NCBI GenBank assembly: GCA_011526585.1
Contig: WYBB01000178.1
Location: 1-57,191, forward strand
Direction: 5' to 3'
Origin: Deltaproteobacteria bacterium
GTDB lineage: Bacteria > Myxococcota_A > UBA9042 > PHBI01
DNA: 57,191 bases
Part shown: piece after piece, positions 34,980-45,743 of the stretch
Layout of the letters: each line of letters opens with the position of its first letter
How positions within the stretch are numbered: the stretch's first letter is position 1
The notes under the pieces: generated by a model
Databases searched by the model: none
Seen by the model: the letters and a program-made list of their open reading frames with translations, nothing else
What the model was told of the DNA's origin: nothing
Made by a program: the position numbers and the translations under genes

Positions 34980-35819
34980 TCAGCGGATCGCGGGCAGCTT
35001 GCGCTTGTAGGTCTTGAACGCCTCGGCGTCGTAGCGCTCGAGCGTCTGCCCGAGGAGCAGCGCGAGCTCGTCGGTGCCGCCCGAGGCCGCGCGCCTGAGC
35101 CACCACCAGCAGGCGGAGCGACGCGGCCAGGTCTCGTCGGGGTCCCTGGCCTGCTTGCCGATCGCCACACACATCGCCGCGTAGCGCCCCTTCTGGGTGT
35201 CGAAGTTCTTGGAGAGCTCGGCGAGCTTGACGCCGCGCGTGGCGCCGCGCGCCTTGAGCTGCGCATAGACGTCGACCATCAGACGTGTCGGGCGCGAGAA
35301 CGCCGCCATGTAGAAGTCGCGCGCGGTCTGACCGCACATGGGCCGATCGGCCGGAGGCAGGACCTCGCGCATGACCCAGCGCACGAGCAGCGGGTTGAGC
35401 TGCACGAGGAGGTCGTCGGGCTTCGCGTCGACGGTGAGCCCGGAGGCGATCGCGACCGCCAACCGCAGATCGCCGCTGATCTCGTCGGCCGCCGCAAGCT
35501 TGCCCTCGACCAGCGCCGGCTCGAACGCGCTCTGTGAGGCGGCCCACTGGAACATCGTCAGCTCCATCCACGCCGCGAGCTGCGGCTTGAAGCGCGTGCC
35601 GTTGCTGCGCGTGAACTTGCAGACGTCGCCCTGGCAGGTGTCGCCTTCGGCTTCGGCCTGGGGGATGTCGCACGCCTTGTCCCAGAGCAGATCCCTGACC
35701 AGCGTGGGCAGGGGCCGCCCCTCGTACGGCGCGAGCGGCTCGTCGGCGATCGCCGCGTAGGGGAGCGCCAGCGCGGCGCCGAGCACGGTCAGGGACAGGG
35801 GCCAGGCGAATCGGGACAT
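34980..35819 (-). CDS. Exported protein of unknown function
   Basis: 279 residues from ATG 35819. Signal peptide (SLTVLGAALALPYAAIADEP), then a helix-rich domain with Cys pairs (DKACDIP, GDTCQGDVCKF, RPMCGQT, AAMCVAIG, SACWWWL), probably disulfide bonded. No family recognised. It shares direction with the nos operon but is separated from it by 350 bp with a hairpin, so it is likely an independent transcript. Its upstream region carries the 74-bp repeat pair. Confidence 0.8.
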   Translation of the reverse strand: MSRFAWPLSLTVLGAALALPYAAIADEPLAPYEGRPLPTLVRDLLWDKACDIPQAEAEGDTCQGDVCKFTRSNGTRFKPQLAAWMELTMFQWAASQSAFEPALVEGKLAAADEISGDLRLAVAIASGLTVDAKPDDLLVQLNPLLVRWVMREVLPPADRPMCGQTARDFYMAAFSRPTRLMVDVYAQLKARGATRGVKLAELSKNFDTQKGRYAAMCVAIGKQARDPDETWPRRSACWWWLRRAASGGTDELALLLGQTLERYDAEAFKTYKRKLPAIR

Positions 35820-35930
35820 GCGGGGGCTCCGGGACTGAGGCGCGGTGGAGACGGATTGCGTGCCCGGCGATTCAAACGGGCGATCAGGATGGGATGGGGA
35901 GCGGGAGGGGGAAATGGGAACGGCGCTGTC

Positions 35931-36004
35931 GGGGCGGCCCTTGTGGCCGCCCGGGTTCGGGCACGGGCACGGGCACGGGCACGGGCACGGGCGCGGGATG
36001 GGGA
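35931..36004. repeat. 74-bp direct repeat, copy 1
   Basis: Begins with the inverted repeat GGGCGGCC-CTTGT-GGCCGCCC (35932-35952) followed by CGGGTTC and runs of the hexamer GGGCAC, ending at ggatgggga. Copy 2 starts 93 bp further on and differs at one base. Confidence 0.9.
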
Positions 36005-36023
36005 GAAGGGGAACTACGCGGTA

Positions 36024-36097
36024 GGGGCGGCCCTTGTGGCCGCCCGGGTTCGGGCACGGGCACGGGCGCGGGCACGGGCACGGGCGCGGGATGGGGA
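36024..36097. repeat. 74-bp direct repeat, copy 2
   Basis: Identical to copy 1 except that the third hexamer reads GGGCGC. The hairpin and hexamer run are preserved. The copy ends 6 bp before the stop of the M2 peptidase gene. Confidence 0.9.
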
Positions 36098-36102
36098 GGG
36101 GG

Positions 36103-38004
36103 TCAGTAGCCGCAGGTGAGGCCCTTCGTCTGTTCGTCGAGGTGCGCGGAGAGCGGGGCGAAGTAGTCGAGGATCGCGCTGGCGTCCATGGCGGTCTCGC
36201 CGGTGAGCTCGGCGAGCGCCTCCTGCCACGGCCGCGATGCGCCGAGCTCGAGCAGCTTCCACAGGCGCGCGCCGACCTCCTTGTCGCCGTAGATCGAGCA
36301 GGCGTGGAGCGGTCCCTCGTGGCCGGCGGCCTTGCACAGCGCGCGGTGGAACTGGAACTGCAGGATCGCCGCGAGGAAGTAGCGCATGTACGGGACGGAG
36401 GCCGGGATGTGGTACTTGGCGGCGGGATCGAAGTCGCTCTCGCTGCGCGGAGCGGGCGGGGCGACGCCCTGGATCTTCGCCTTGAGCTCCCACCAGCCGG
36501 CGTTCCAACGCGACTCCTCGAGGGCCCCCGAGAAGGCCTGCCAGCGCCACTCGTCGATGAGGCGCCCGAACGGGAGGAAGGCGACCTTGTCGAGCGCACG
36601 CTTCATCAGCTCGTTGAGCGTCGCCTCTTCGATGCGCGCGAGATCGGCCTCGCTCGGCTTGTCCATGAGGCCCATCTCGACGAGGTAGCTCGGGGTGACC
36701 GAGAGCGCGATCGCGTCGCCGATCGCCTCGTGGAAGCCGTCGTTGGCGCCGTTCTGAAAGAGCACCGGCAGCTTGTGATACGCGAGGAAGTAGTAGATGT
36801 GGCCGAGCTCGTGGTGCACGGTGACGAAGTCGTCCTCGCTGCCCTCGATGCACATCTTGAGGCGCACCTCGCCGTTCCAGGTGACGTCCCAGGCGCTGGC
36901 GTGGCAGACGACCTCGCGGTCGCGCGGCTTGACGAACTGCGAGTGCGCCCAGAACGACTCGGGCAGGGGCGGCATGCCGAGCGAGGTGAAGAAGCCCTCG
37001 CCGATCTTGACGATCGCCTTGGCGTCGAGGCCCTTGTCAGCGATGGCCTTGGTCAGATCCGAGGCGGGCGCGTCGGGGTGCGGCGCGACGAGCGGGTAGA
37101 GCGCGCCCCAGTCCTGCGCCCACATGTTGCCGAGGACCTGCGTCGGGATGAGGCCGGTCGGCGGGACCTTGTCGGCGCCCCACTTCTTCGAGAGGCGATC
37201 GCGCACGAGGCAATGGAGCTTCTCGTAGAAGGGGCGCACCTGCGTCCAGAGGCGATCGATCTCGGCGGCGAAGGCCTCCGCCGGCATGTCATAGGGCGAG
37301 CGCCAGAGCGCGCCGAGGTCGGCGAAGCCGAGCTCCTTGGCGCCCTGGTTGCCGAGCTCGACCAGGCGGGCGTAGCGCGGGCGCTGCTCGGCGGCGGTGG
37401 CGTGCCAGTCGAGCCAGGCCCCGGTGCGCTCTTCGAAGGTGGAGGTGTCGGCGTAGAGCACGTTGGACAGCTGGCCGAGATCGCGGCAGATCTCCGCGCC
37501 ACCGTCGGGGCCGGGCCGGCAGCTCTTGGCCGAGCCATAGTGGCCCTCGAGCTTGGCCGAGAGCGCGGCGAGCTCCTCGCGCAGCGCCTTGTCGGCCGGC
37601 GCCGGCAGGGTCGGCGAGGTGCGCAAGAGCTCGAGCGTGCGGCGCTGGTCCTTCGGCAGCTCGAGGTCGCGGAAGGTCGCCGCCCTGGGGATCGCCTCGC
37701 TCATGAAGGCCATCACGTCGGCCTGCGCCGCCGCGGCGTTGCGCTCGGTCTCGGGCGTGATGTAGGTCGACTTGATGTACTCGGCGGTCTCGGCGCGGGC
37801 CTTGAGCGCGAGGAGGCGCGTGTTGATCTCGGCGACGAAGGCCTCGGCCTCGGCGGCGGTTGGCACGGCCGGCGTCGTGGGCGCGGTATCGGCGCCGACG
37901 CTGGCCGCGGTGTCGGCAACCGGCGCGGGCGCCGTGGGCTTGGAGTCGCAGGCGAACACGAAGGCGACGAGAGTGGGCGCGAACGCCAGGCGGAGCTGTA
38001 TCAT
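36103..38004 (-). CDS. M2-family peptidyl-dipeptidase (ACE-like) lipoprotein
   Basis: 633 residues. Lipoprotein signal (FAPTLVAFVFACDSK), about 30 residues of linker, then the M2/ACE fold. The zinc motif is TVHHELGHIYYF, with the third ligand Glu in NDGFHEAIGD, and the substrate-side motifs AYHKLPVLFQNGAN and YHIPASVPYMRYFLAAILQFQFH are conserved. M2 enzymes release C-terminal dipeptides from peptides; the bacterial ones are envelope enzymes. Complete length and all metal ligands present. The 3' end abuts the 74-bp repeat pair. Confidence 0.95.
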   Translation of the reverse strand: MIQLRLAFAPTLVAFVFACDSKPTAPAPVADTAASVGADTAPTTPAVPTAAEAEAFVAEINTRLLALKARAETAEYIKSTYITPETERNAAAAQADVMAFMSEAIPRAATFRDLELPKDQRRTLELLRTSPTLPAPADKALREELAALSAKLEGHYGSAKSCRPGPDGGAEICRDLGQLSNVLYADTSTFEERTGAWLDWHATAAEQRPRYARLVELGNQGAKELGFADLGALWRSPYDMPAEAFAAEIDRLWTQVRPFYEKLHCLVRDRLSKKWGADKVPPTGLIPTQVLGNMWAQDWGALYPLVAPHPDAPASDLTKAIADKGLDAKAIVKIGEGFFTSLGMPPLPESFWAHSQFVKPRDREVVCHASAWDVTWNGEVRLKMCIEGSEDDFVTVHHELGHIYYFLAYHKLPVLFQNGANDGFHEAIGDAIALSVTPSYLVEMGLMDKPSEADLARIEEATLNELMKRALDKVAFLPFGRLIDEWRWQAFSGALEESRWNAGWWELKAKIQGVAPPAPRSESDFDPAAKYHIPASVPYMRYFLAAILQFQFHRALCKAAGHEGPLHACSIYGDKEVGARLWKLLELGASRPWQEALAELTGETAMDASAILDYFAPLSAHLDEQTKGLTCGY

Positions 38005-38216
38005 GCCGTGGCCTTAGCGCCGAGGGCTGCAGGTTGCAAGCGCAACGGGATGGCGTGCATCGTCGTACCGCGGCATGACACGGGGCCTGCCCATGCGGCA
38101 CCATCACGAGCGATGGACCTCTACGCCGAGTCGACGGCGCTCCTCCAGGAGCTCTGCTGGCGCTTGCAGGCGGCCGAGCTCCTCGTGCGCTGACGGCGAC
38201 GGAGCACGCGAATCGA

Positions 38217-38633
38217 TCACCCGTCGTATGGCCAGCCAGGGGGCTCTGGGGTGATCGTGACGATCCAGGCGTCGCCGTCGTCGGCGAGCGGCAGCGGCTC
38301 GAGCCCGCGCCCGCGCGCCGGGCCCCAGATGCAGCGGCCGTGGTCGGGCTCGAAGCGCGCGCCGTGGTTGGCGCAGACGATCGTCACGCCGTCGTGGTCG
38401 AGCACCTCGCCGTCGCCGAAGTCGAGCGGGTAGGGCACGTGCGGACAGCGGTTGACCCAGGCGCGCGGACGGCCGTCGCGGCCAATGACGATGAAGCCCG
38501 AGAACGGCTCGCCGTCGCGCCGGAACCTGAAGGTCGCGACCTTGCCGGTCGTGAGCGGCACCTTGGCGACGCGGATCTCGGTGTCGCTCGTGCGATCGGG
38601 CTCGTCACCCCAGTCGTCGTCGTCGTCGCTCAC
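38217..38633 (-). CDS. Rieske [2Fe-2S] domain protein
   Basis: 138 residues from GTG 38633. Cluster ligands C63 and H65 (NRCPHVPY) and C87 and H90 (VCANHGARF) are spaced CxH-x21-CxxH, as in Rieske ferredoxins. No signal peptide or membrane helix, so cytoplasmic. It begins 10 bp after the trxB stop, in one operon, which suggests a redox role linked to thioredoxin reductase. The N terminus is very acidic (SDDDDDWGDEPD). Confidence 0.93.
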   Translation of the reverse strand: MSDDDDDWGDEPDRTSDTEIRVAKVPLTTGKVATFRFRRDGEPFSGFIVIGRDGRPRAWVNRCPHVPYPLDFGDGEVLDHDGVTIVCANHGARFEPDHGRCIWGPARGRGLEPLPLADDGDAWIVTITPEPPGWPYDG

Positions 38634-38643
38634 CCGTCGCCGA

Positions 38644-39579
38644 TCAGTGCGCGCCCTGCGCCTCGAGCCACTTCTCCGCGTCCATCGCCGCCTGGCAGCC
38701 GTGGCCGGCCGCGGTGATCGCCTGGCGGTAGCGCGTGTCGGCGACGTCGCCGCAGGCGAAGACGCCCTCGACCGAGGTGCCGGTCGGCCCGTTCAAGAGC
38801 ACGTAGCCGCCGGGGTCGAGCGCGATCTGGCCGTCGAGGAAGGCGGTGTTGGGCGTGTGGCCGATCGCGAGGAAGATCCCGTCGATGCGGGAGTCCATCT
38901 CCTCGCCGGTGCGCGTGTCGCGAAGGCGCGCGCCGGTCACCGTCTTGCCGTTGTCGGAGAGGTAGCGCACGATCTCCTTTTCGTAGAGGACCTCGATCTT
39001 CGGGTTGGCCAGCGCGCGATCGACCATGATCTTCGAGGCGCGGAAGCTGTCGCGCCGGTGCACGAGCCGCACCTTGGAGGCGAAGCGCGTGAGGAAGTTC
39101 GCCTCCTCCATGGCGGAGTCGCCGCCGCCGACGACGAAGATCTCCTTGTCGCGGAAGAAGAAGCCGTCGCAGGTCGCGCAGGTCGACAGCCCCCGGCCCT
39201 GGAACTTCGCCTCGTCCTCGAGGTCGAGCCACTTGGCCGAGGCGCCGGTGGCGATGATGAGCGCGTGCGAGCGATGCACGGTGTCGCCGACGAAGACCTC
39301 GAACGGGCGCTTGGAGAGGTCGACCTTGTCGACGTACTCGAAGTGGTGCTTCGAGCCGAAGCGCTCGGCCTGCTTGCGCATGATCTCCATGAGCTCGGGC
39401 CCCTGGATCCCCTCGGGGAAGCCGGGGAAGTTCTCGACCTCGGTGGTGATGGTGAGCTGACCGCCCGGCTGGAGGCCCTCGAAGACCAGCGGCGCGAGGT
39501 TGGCGCGCGCGGCGTAGATGGCAGCGGTGAGTCCGGCCGGGCCGGAGCCGATGATGATGACCTGGGCGATGTCGCTCAC
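38644..39579 (-). CDS. trxB: Thioredoxin reductase
   Basis: 311 residues from GTG 39579 (aggagg upstream). FAD motif GSGPAGLTAA, redox-active CATC (C134-C137) in STCATCDGFFF, NADPH motif VVGGGDSAMEEA and FACGDVADTRYRQ are all intact. It transfers electrons from NADPH to thioredoxin. The Rieske gene downstream is co-transcribed. Confidence 0.96.
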   Translation of the reverse strand: MSDIAQVIIIGSGPAGLTAAIYAARANLAPLVFEGLQPGGQLTITTEVENFPGFPEGIQGPELMEIMRKQAERFGSKHHFEYVDKVDLSKRPFEVFVGDTVHRSHALIIATGASAKWLDLEDEAKFQGRGLSTCATCDGFFFRDKEIFVVGGGDSAMEEANFLTRFASKVRLVHRRDSFRASKIMVDRALANPKIEVLYEKEIVRYLSDNGKTVTGARLRDTRTGEEMDSRIDGIFLAIGHTPNTAFLDGQIALDPGGYVLLNGPTGTSVEGVFACGDVADTRYRQAITAAGHGCQAAMDAEKWLEAQGAH

Positions 39580-39604
39580 GGAGCGCCTCCTGATTGGTCG
39601 CCGA

Positions 39605-39633
39605 GACATAGGCGCGGAGGGACGTCAGGGCAA
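39605..39633 (-). promoter_or_regulatory. Sigma-70-like promoter for trxB
   Basis: Minus-strand TTGCCC (39633-39628), a 17-bp spacer and TATGTC (39610-39605), about 26 bp before the start codon. Confidence 0.4.
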
Positions 39634-39651
39634 GCGCGCAGGCGGCGAGCG

Positions 39652-40779
39652 TTACGATTCGCGCTCGCTCCGGGTCTTGCGGATGCCCTGGAGCTGAACG
39701 GCGGGGATCTCGACGGTGTCGCGCGCGAGGTCGCGGCGCGGCATCGTGAAGACGAAGGTCGTGCCCTGGCCGGTGGCGCTCTCGGCCCAGAGGCCGCCGT
39801 CGTGCGCGCGCACGAGGCCGAGGCAGATCGACAGGCCCAGACCCAGGCCGCGACCTTGCGGCACCTCGGCGCGATAATAGCGATCGAAGATGCGGCGCAG
39901 GTCCTCGTCGGCGATCCCCGGACCCTGGTCGGCGACCTCGAAGCGCGCCTCGCCGCGCGTGTCCTGCAAGCGCACGATGATGTGCTTGCCGCTCGGCGTG
40001 AAACGGATGGCGTTGCTGATGAGGTTCTCCAGGATCTGCGCGATGCGGTCCTTGTCGCAGTCGATGATCACGATCTGACGAGGCAGCTCGGCGAGGATCT
40101 CGACGTCCTTCTCGGCGGCCTTGGGGCGCATCTCCAGGAGGACCTCCTCGACGATGGCGTTGGCGTTGGCGGGGCCGCGCACGAGACGCAGCTGACCCTT
40201 GTCGAGGGCCTCGAGGTCGAGGAGATCGGTGATGAGGCGCTCCATGCGCCGCACGGCGATGACGAGCGTGTCGGCGATCTGCTGGACCTTGGCAGGGTCG
40301 ATCGGCTGCCCCGGCGGCTTGTTGGCCATGCGCGTGAGCAGCGATCCTCCGACCTTGACGAGGTTGAGCGGGTTGCGGAGGTCGTGTGCGACGACCTGCA
40401 GGATCCCCTCGCGCGCGGCGACCATCTGCAGCGCCTTGTCGCGCTCGGCGCGCACGTCGTCGTCGCCTTCATTCGGTCGCGGCGCGGGGCTCGGCGGGCG
40501 CGGGGTCGCGGTCGGGGTCAGCCGCGCCGAGGTGGGGCGCGCGAGCGAGCCCGGAGCGGGCGTCGGGTTGCGCTGGCCGTCGGCGGCCCGGGGGCGCGGC
40601 AGCGGGCCGGCGGTCGCGGGGGCCCGCGGGTCGGTGCTCGGGCGTTCGAGCGGTCTCGAGCCGGGTGCGCGCGCGATCGGCGAGCGCACGTCGACGAGCG
40701 TATCCTTGAGATTGGTGAGGCCGCGGAGCTTTTCGGGCAGGTCGTCGAGGGCGGGATCGGGCGGAGGCTTGTCGCTCAC
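39652..40779 (-). CDS. Soluble sensor histidine kinase
   Basis: 375 residues from GTG 40779. A Pro/Arg-rich disordered N-terminal 100 residues precede a short coiled coil, the HisKA domain (VVAHDLRNPLNLVKV, H132) and HATPase domain (NLISNAIRFT, DQGPGIA, FDRYYRAE, GLGLGLSICLG). No sensory or membrane domain is evident, and no response regulator is adjacent. The low-complexity N terminus is unusual for a kinase and may recruit it to a partner. Orphan kinase; target unknown. Confidence 0.9.
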   Translation of the reverse strand: MSDKPPPDPALDDLPEKLRGLTNLKDTLVDVRSPIARAPGSRPLERPSTDPRAPATAGPLPRPRAADGQRNPTPAPGSLARPTSARLTPTATPRPPSPAPRPNEGDDDVRAERDKALQMVAAREGILQVVAHDLRNPLNLVKVGGSLLTRMANKPPGQPIDPAKVQQIADTLVIAVRRMERLITDLLDLEALDKGQLRLVRGPANANAIVEEVLLEMRPKAAEKDVEILAELPRQIVIIDCDKDRIAQILENLISNAIRFTPSGKHIIVRLQDTRGEARFEVADQGPGIADEDLRRIFDRYYRAEVPQGRGLGLGLSICLGLVRAHDGGLWAESATGQGTTFVFTMPRRDLARDTVEIPAVQLQGIRKTRSERES

Positions 40780-40834
40780 GATGGCAGTGTACGACAGGTG
40801 CCGCAGGCGGCGCCATGGTGGTGAGGGTACCGCT

Positions 40835-41584
40835 TCAGTGCAGGAGCTCGGGGCGGGTCGGCGGGAGGCGCGGCACGAACGGGCGCCAGAGCGGGGCGGA
40901 GAGCGCGCGCGCGGCGGCGGGATCGCCGACGATCGAGCCGAGCCAGTGCACGGCGAGGAAACGCCCATCGAAGGTGAGGCCGCGGAAGATGGCGGCGTGA
41001 TCGCGCGCGGCGGCGACGAGCGCGTCGATGAGCGCGCGGTCGAGCCAGCGCTCGAGTCGCGCCGGCTCGTTGCCTTCGACGAAGAGCGCGTCGACGACCA
41101 GGAGCTGGAGGCCGGGCAGCGGCGAGAGCGGTGGGCCGCCGACGGCGGGCTCGAGGCCGTCGAAGCCGGGGCGGGGCAGGTGGCGAGAGGCGATGCGGAA
41201 GGCCGCGGTCGTCTCCGGCAGCGGCGTGAGGATCGACAGCGCCGGGCCGTGACGGCCGAGCGCGAGGCGCGCGATGAGCGGCTGGCCGTCTTCGCTGAAG
41301 TGGAGGTCGTCGCGGTTTTCGACGACGTCGGGCTCGGCGAGCCAGCGCTGGCGCAGGCGGGCGAGCGCGGCGCTCTTGCCGCGGGTCTCGTCCCACCAGG
41401 CCCAGGCGAAGAACGCGGCGGCGGCGGCGACGGCGAACATGAGCCAGGGGCGCGCCGCCGGTCCGAGCAGGGCGAAGCCGAGCGCGGCGGCGACCAGCAC
41501 GCCGAGGAAGATGCGGCGTGGCCACTTGAGCTCGGCGCGCTCGAAGAGCGGGCCGCTCCGGCGATCGTCGGCGGGGGAGGTCAT
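40835..41584 (-). CDS. Two-helix membrane protein of the FHA-regulator operon
   Basis: 249 residues from ATG 41584, overlapping the previous stop (ATGA). Two close membrane helices (IFLGVLVAAALGFALLG and WLMFAVAAAAAFFAWAWW) at residues 24-55, followed by a cytoplasmic domain with beta strands (DDLHFSEDGQPLIARLAL). No family recognised. It is the last gene of a four-gene coupled operon with two lipoproteins and a sigma-54 activator. Confidence 0.85.
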   Translation of the reverse strand: MTSPADDRRSGPLFERAELKWPRRIFLGVLVAAALGFALLGPAARPWLMFAVAAAAAFFAWAWWDETRGKSAALARLRQRWLAEPDVVENRDDLHFSEDGQPLIARLALGRHGPALSILTPLPETTAAFRIASRHLPRPGFDGLEPAVGGPPLSPLPGLQLLVVDALFVEGNEPARLERWLDRALIDALVAAARDHAAIFRGLTFDGRFLAVHWLGSIVGDPAAARALSAPLWRPFVPRLPPTRPELLH

Positions 41585-43218
41585 GGTCGCTTGCTCACGT
41601 GCGGCACCACGAGATCGATGAAGCCCTCGGCGTTGGTCGAGCCGACGGCGAGCAGGCGCGGCGTGCCCGTCTCGTCGGCGATCCAGAGCTCGATCTGGGC
41701 GGCGGCGATCCACTCGCCGGTGGGTGCGGCGAGCGTGAGGTGCAGGAGCCCGGGCAGCGGCAGGCCGAGGTCGAAGCGCAGGCCGTCCTCGCCGACGACG
41801 AGCGCGCTCTCGAAGGCGTGCGGGGCGCCTGTGCCCGGACCGGGTGTGACACGTACGTCATAGATGCCGGGATCGACGCGGGTCGAGAAGTAGCCGTCGG
41901 GGCCGAGCGCGGCTTCGAAGGGGGCCGGCGCGATGACGAGCGCCTGATCCGCCGGGGCGTCGACGCGGCGCTCGAGCGTGAGCGTGCCCGCCTCGACCGG
42001 GTCGCCGAAGGCGTCGGTGACGCGGCCGACGAACGGCACGCGCGGCACGAGCAGGACGTCGACGACCTCCGGGCCGCCGCCGTCGGACCAGTCGGCGAGG
42101 TTGACGTAGCCGTGCCAGGTCTGGGCGCGTGCTTGCGGCGGGGAGGCGACGAGGCACTCGTAGGCCCCGGGCAGGGCGAAGAAGCGCGCCTCGCCGTTTT
42201 CGTCGGTGGTGGCGGTGCGCCGGAGCGTGCCGCCGGCGAGCACGCCGTGGATCGTGACGGTGCGGCCGACGGCGGGGATGGTCGCCGCGGCGAGCGAGGC
42301 TTCGTCGATGCGCTCTTCGGTGACGCGGATCACCGCCTCGACCGGCTCGGTGCCCGGCGCGAGCTCGGGCACGATCAGATCGAAGCTGTGCTCGGCCTGC
42401 CAGGTCAGGATCTCGGTGGTGAAGGTCGGAAAGACGGTGCTGCCGCTCTCGGGCGGATCGACGCGCACGCGGAAGCTCGTGAGCCCGGGCGGTACCAGCA
42501 CCTCGAAGCGCCCGCGCAGCGGCTCGGTGGTGGTGGTGGCGGCGACCTCGCGCGCGGCCGAGAGCACGACCACGCGCGCGGCGCCGATCGGGGAGTAGTC
42601 GCTGCGCATGACGCGCCCCTCGATCGTGAGGTAGTCGACGCGTGCCGGCAGCTTCAGATCGAAGCGGCCGCTGGCGATCTCGCTCGGCTCGAGGCGGAAG
42701 ACGTGGCGCGGCAGGGTCTGGTCGGTGGGGCGGAAGCTGCCGGTGTAGCTGCGGCCAGGGAGCACCGCCAGGGTGAAGCCGTAGCCCGCGACGTCGAGGC
42801 CCTCGAGCGAGCGCGCGGTGAAGACGTAGTCGAGGCCGGTGATCTCGCCGGCGGTGCGCAGCTCGAGCTCGCCCTCGAGGTTCGCGATGAGGGGGTTGTC
42901 GGCCGGGCGCACGGTGCCGCGCAGGATGGTGGGCGCGAGCAGGCGCACGAGGTGATCGGGGCCGTCCTCGAGGGGAAGCGTCGGGAGCTGCTGGGGCAGG
43001 AGCCCGCTGGTTGGCGGCGGGATGATGCGCGCGCCGAGCTCGATGCGGTTCGGGGTGGGCAGCACGCAGTGGTTGAAGGCGCAGGAGAGGCCGGTGCGGC
43101 AGTCGGCCTTCTCGGCGCAGACGAGGTCGGTGTCCGGCGCGGCGCCGTCCTCGGCGCAGGCGGCGAGCGCCGCGATCGCGGCGAGGACGAGCGGCACGGC
43201 GGCGCGGGTGGCGCTCAT
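41581..43218 (-). CDS. Lipoprotein with carboxypeptidase-regulatory-like beta domains
   Basis: 545 residues from ATG 43218. Lipobox in AAIAALAACAED, then a Cys-rich start (VCAEKADCRTGLSCAFNHC) resembling the Myxococcota surface-protein motif, followed by four or five beta-sandwich modules with the typical carboxypeptidase-regulatory pattern (VTIHGVLAGGTLRRTATTDE, GEARFFALPGAYEC, FVGRVTDAFGDPVEAGTLTL). Starts overlap the previous and next genes. It is probably an outer-membrane-anchored surface protein; function not known. Confidence 0.9.
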   Translation of the reverse strand: MSATRAAVPLVLAAIAALAACAEDGAAPDTDLVCAEKADCRTGLSCAFNHCVLPTPNRIELGARIIPPPTSGLLPQQLPTLPLEDGPDHLVRLLAPTILRGTVRPADNPLIANLEGELELRTAGEITGLDYVFTARSLEGLDVAGYGFTLAVLPGRSYTGSFRPTDQTLPRHVFRLEPSEIASGRFDLKLPARVDYLTIEGRVMRSDYSPIGAARVVVLSAAREVAATTTTEPLRGRFEVLVPPGLTSFRVRVDPPESGSTVFPTFTTEILTWQAEHSFDLIVPELAPGTEPVEAVIRVTEERIDEASLAAATIPAVGRTVTIHGVLAGGTLRRTATTDENGEARFFALPGAYECLVASPPQARAQTWHGYVNLADWSDGGGPEVVDVLLVPRVPFVGRVTDAFGDPVEAGTLTLERRVDAPADQALVIAPAPFEAALGPDGYFSTRVDPGIYDVRVTPGPGTGAPHAFESALVVGEDGLRFDLGLPLPGLLHLTLAAPTGEWIAAAQIELWIADETGTPRLLAVGSTNAEGFIDLVVPHVSKRP

Positions 43219-43826
43219 TCGCAGCAGCTCCCGTAGCTGTCGAAGCCGACGAACCAGACCACGCTGGCCTGGGTCACGCCGTCCCCGTCGAAGGCCTTGA
43301 GCTGGTCGATGTCGGCGAGGATCTCGAGGGGCACGACGCGGTCGAGCACCAGCGCCTCGATGGTGGTGATCTTGAAGAGCTCGGCCTTGGGGTTGGTGCA
43401 CTTGTCGAAGGTGAAGCGCAGGCGGTTGATCGCGTCGGGCTCGACGCTGAGGCCCGGGGCGTAGTCGACGATCCAGGCGATGGTGATCGGATCGTCGGGA
43501 TCGGCGTCGACGATGGCGTTGCTGAGATCGAAGACGCGCGGCTCGCAGTCGAAGGTCATGTCGTGGAACTGGTCGGGCGAGCGGGTGAGCAGGGCCTTTT
43601 CGATCGCGATCGGGTGGTTTTCCTGCGGCACGATCTCGAAATCGGGCGGCAGGCAGCTCGACAGGGGTAGGACCGACAAGGTGGCGAACATCGCGGCCGA
43701 GGTGTGCAGCAATGCGCGTGCCAGCCGGGGGATGCCCCGGTGCCGGCCCGTGAGCCCCGTGGCGACGCGGCTCCGCGGGGGTGCGCCGATCCCTCGCGGG
43801 GCAGGGGCGCGGGGCAGCGGCGTCAT
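43215..43826 (-). CDS. Lipoprotein of the FHA-regulator operon
   Basis: 203 residues from ATG 43826 (ggagagg upstream), starting 2 bp after the regulator stop. The lipobox is in LSVLPLSSCLPP, at residue 58, unusually deep; an internal start near the second half would shorten the leader. The mature part holds CEPRVFDL, FDKCTN and a CC-terminal SCCE. No family recognised. The stop overlaps the next gene (ATGA). Confidence 0.8.
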   Translation of the reverse strand: MTPLPRAPAPRGIGAPPRSRVATGLTGRHRGIPRLARALLHTSAAMFATLSVLPLSSCLPPDFEIVPQENHPIAIEKALLTRSPDQFHDMTFDCEPRVFDLSNAIVDADPDDPITIAWIVDYAPGLSVEPDAINRLRFTFDKCTNPKAELFKITTIEALVLDRVVPLEILADIDQLKAFDGDGVTQASVVWFVGFDSYGSCCE

Positions 43827-43828
43827 GG

Positions 43829-45631
<1,803 letters not shown>

Positions 45632-45743
45632 GCGAGTTGCTCCGAGGTCTTTACGGGCGGCGCCCACGAGAGCGCGCACGGCCGAGATTCATACCGCAGC
45701 CGGCGTGCGCCGTATACCCCGTGACGCGGCTGGCGTGGCCTGC

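Noticed and set aside
35931..36097. CRISPR-like array.
   Set aside because: Only two copies, internally repetitive hexamers, no regular spacers and no cas genes.
38113..38193. A 26-codon frame (MDLYAESTALLQELCWRLQ...) between the M2 peptidase and Rieske genes.
   Set aside because: Too short, no ribosome-binding site that I can see, no neighbour suggesting a leader or toxin.
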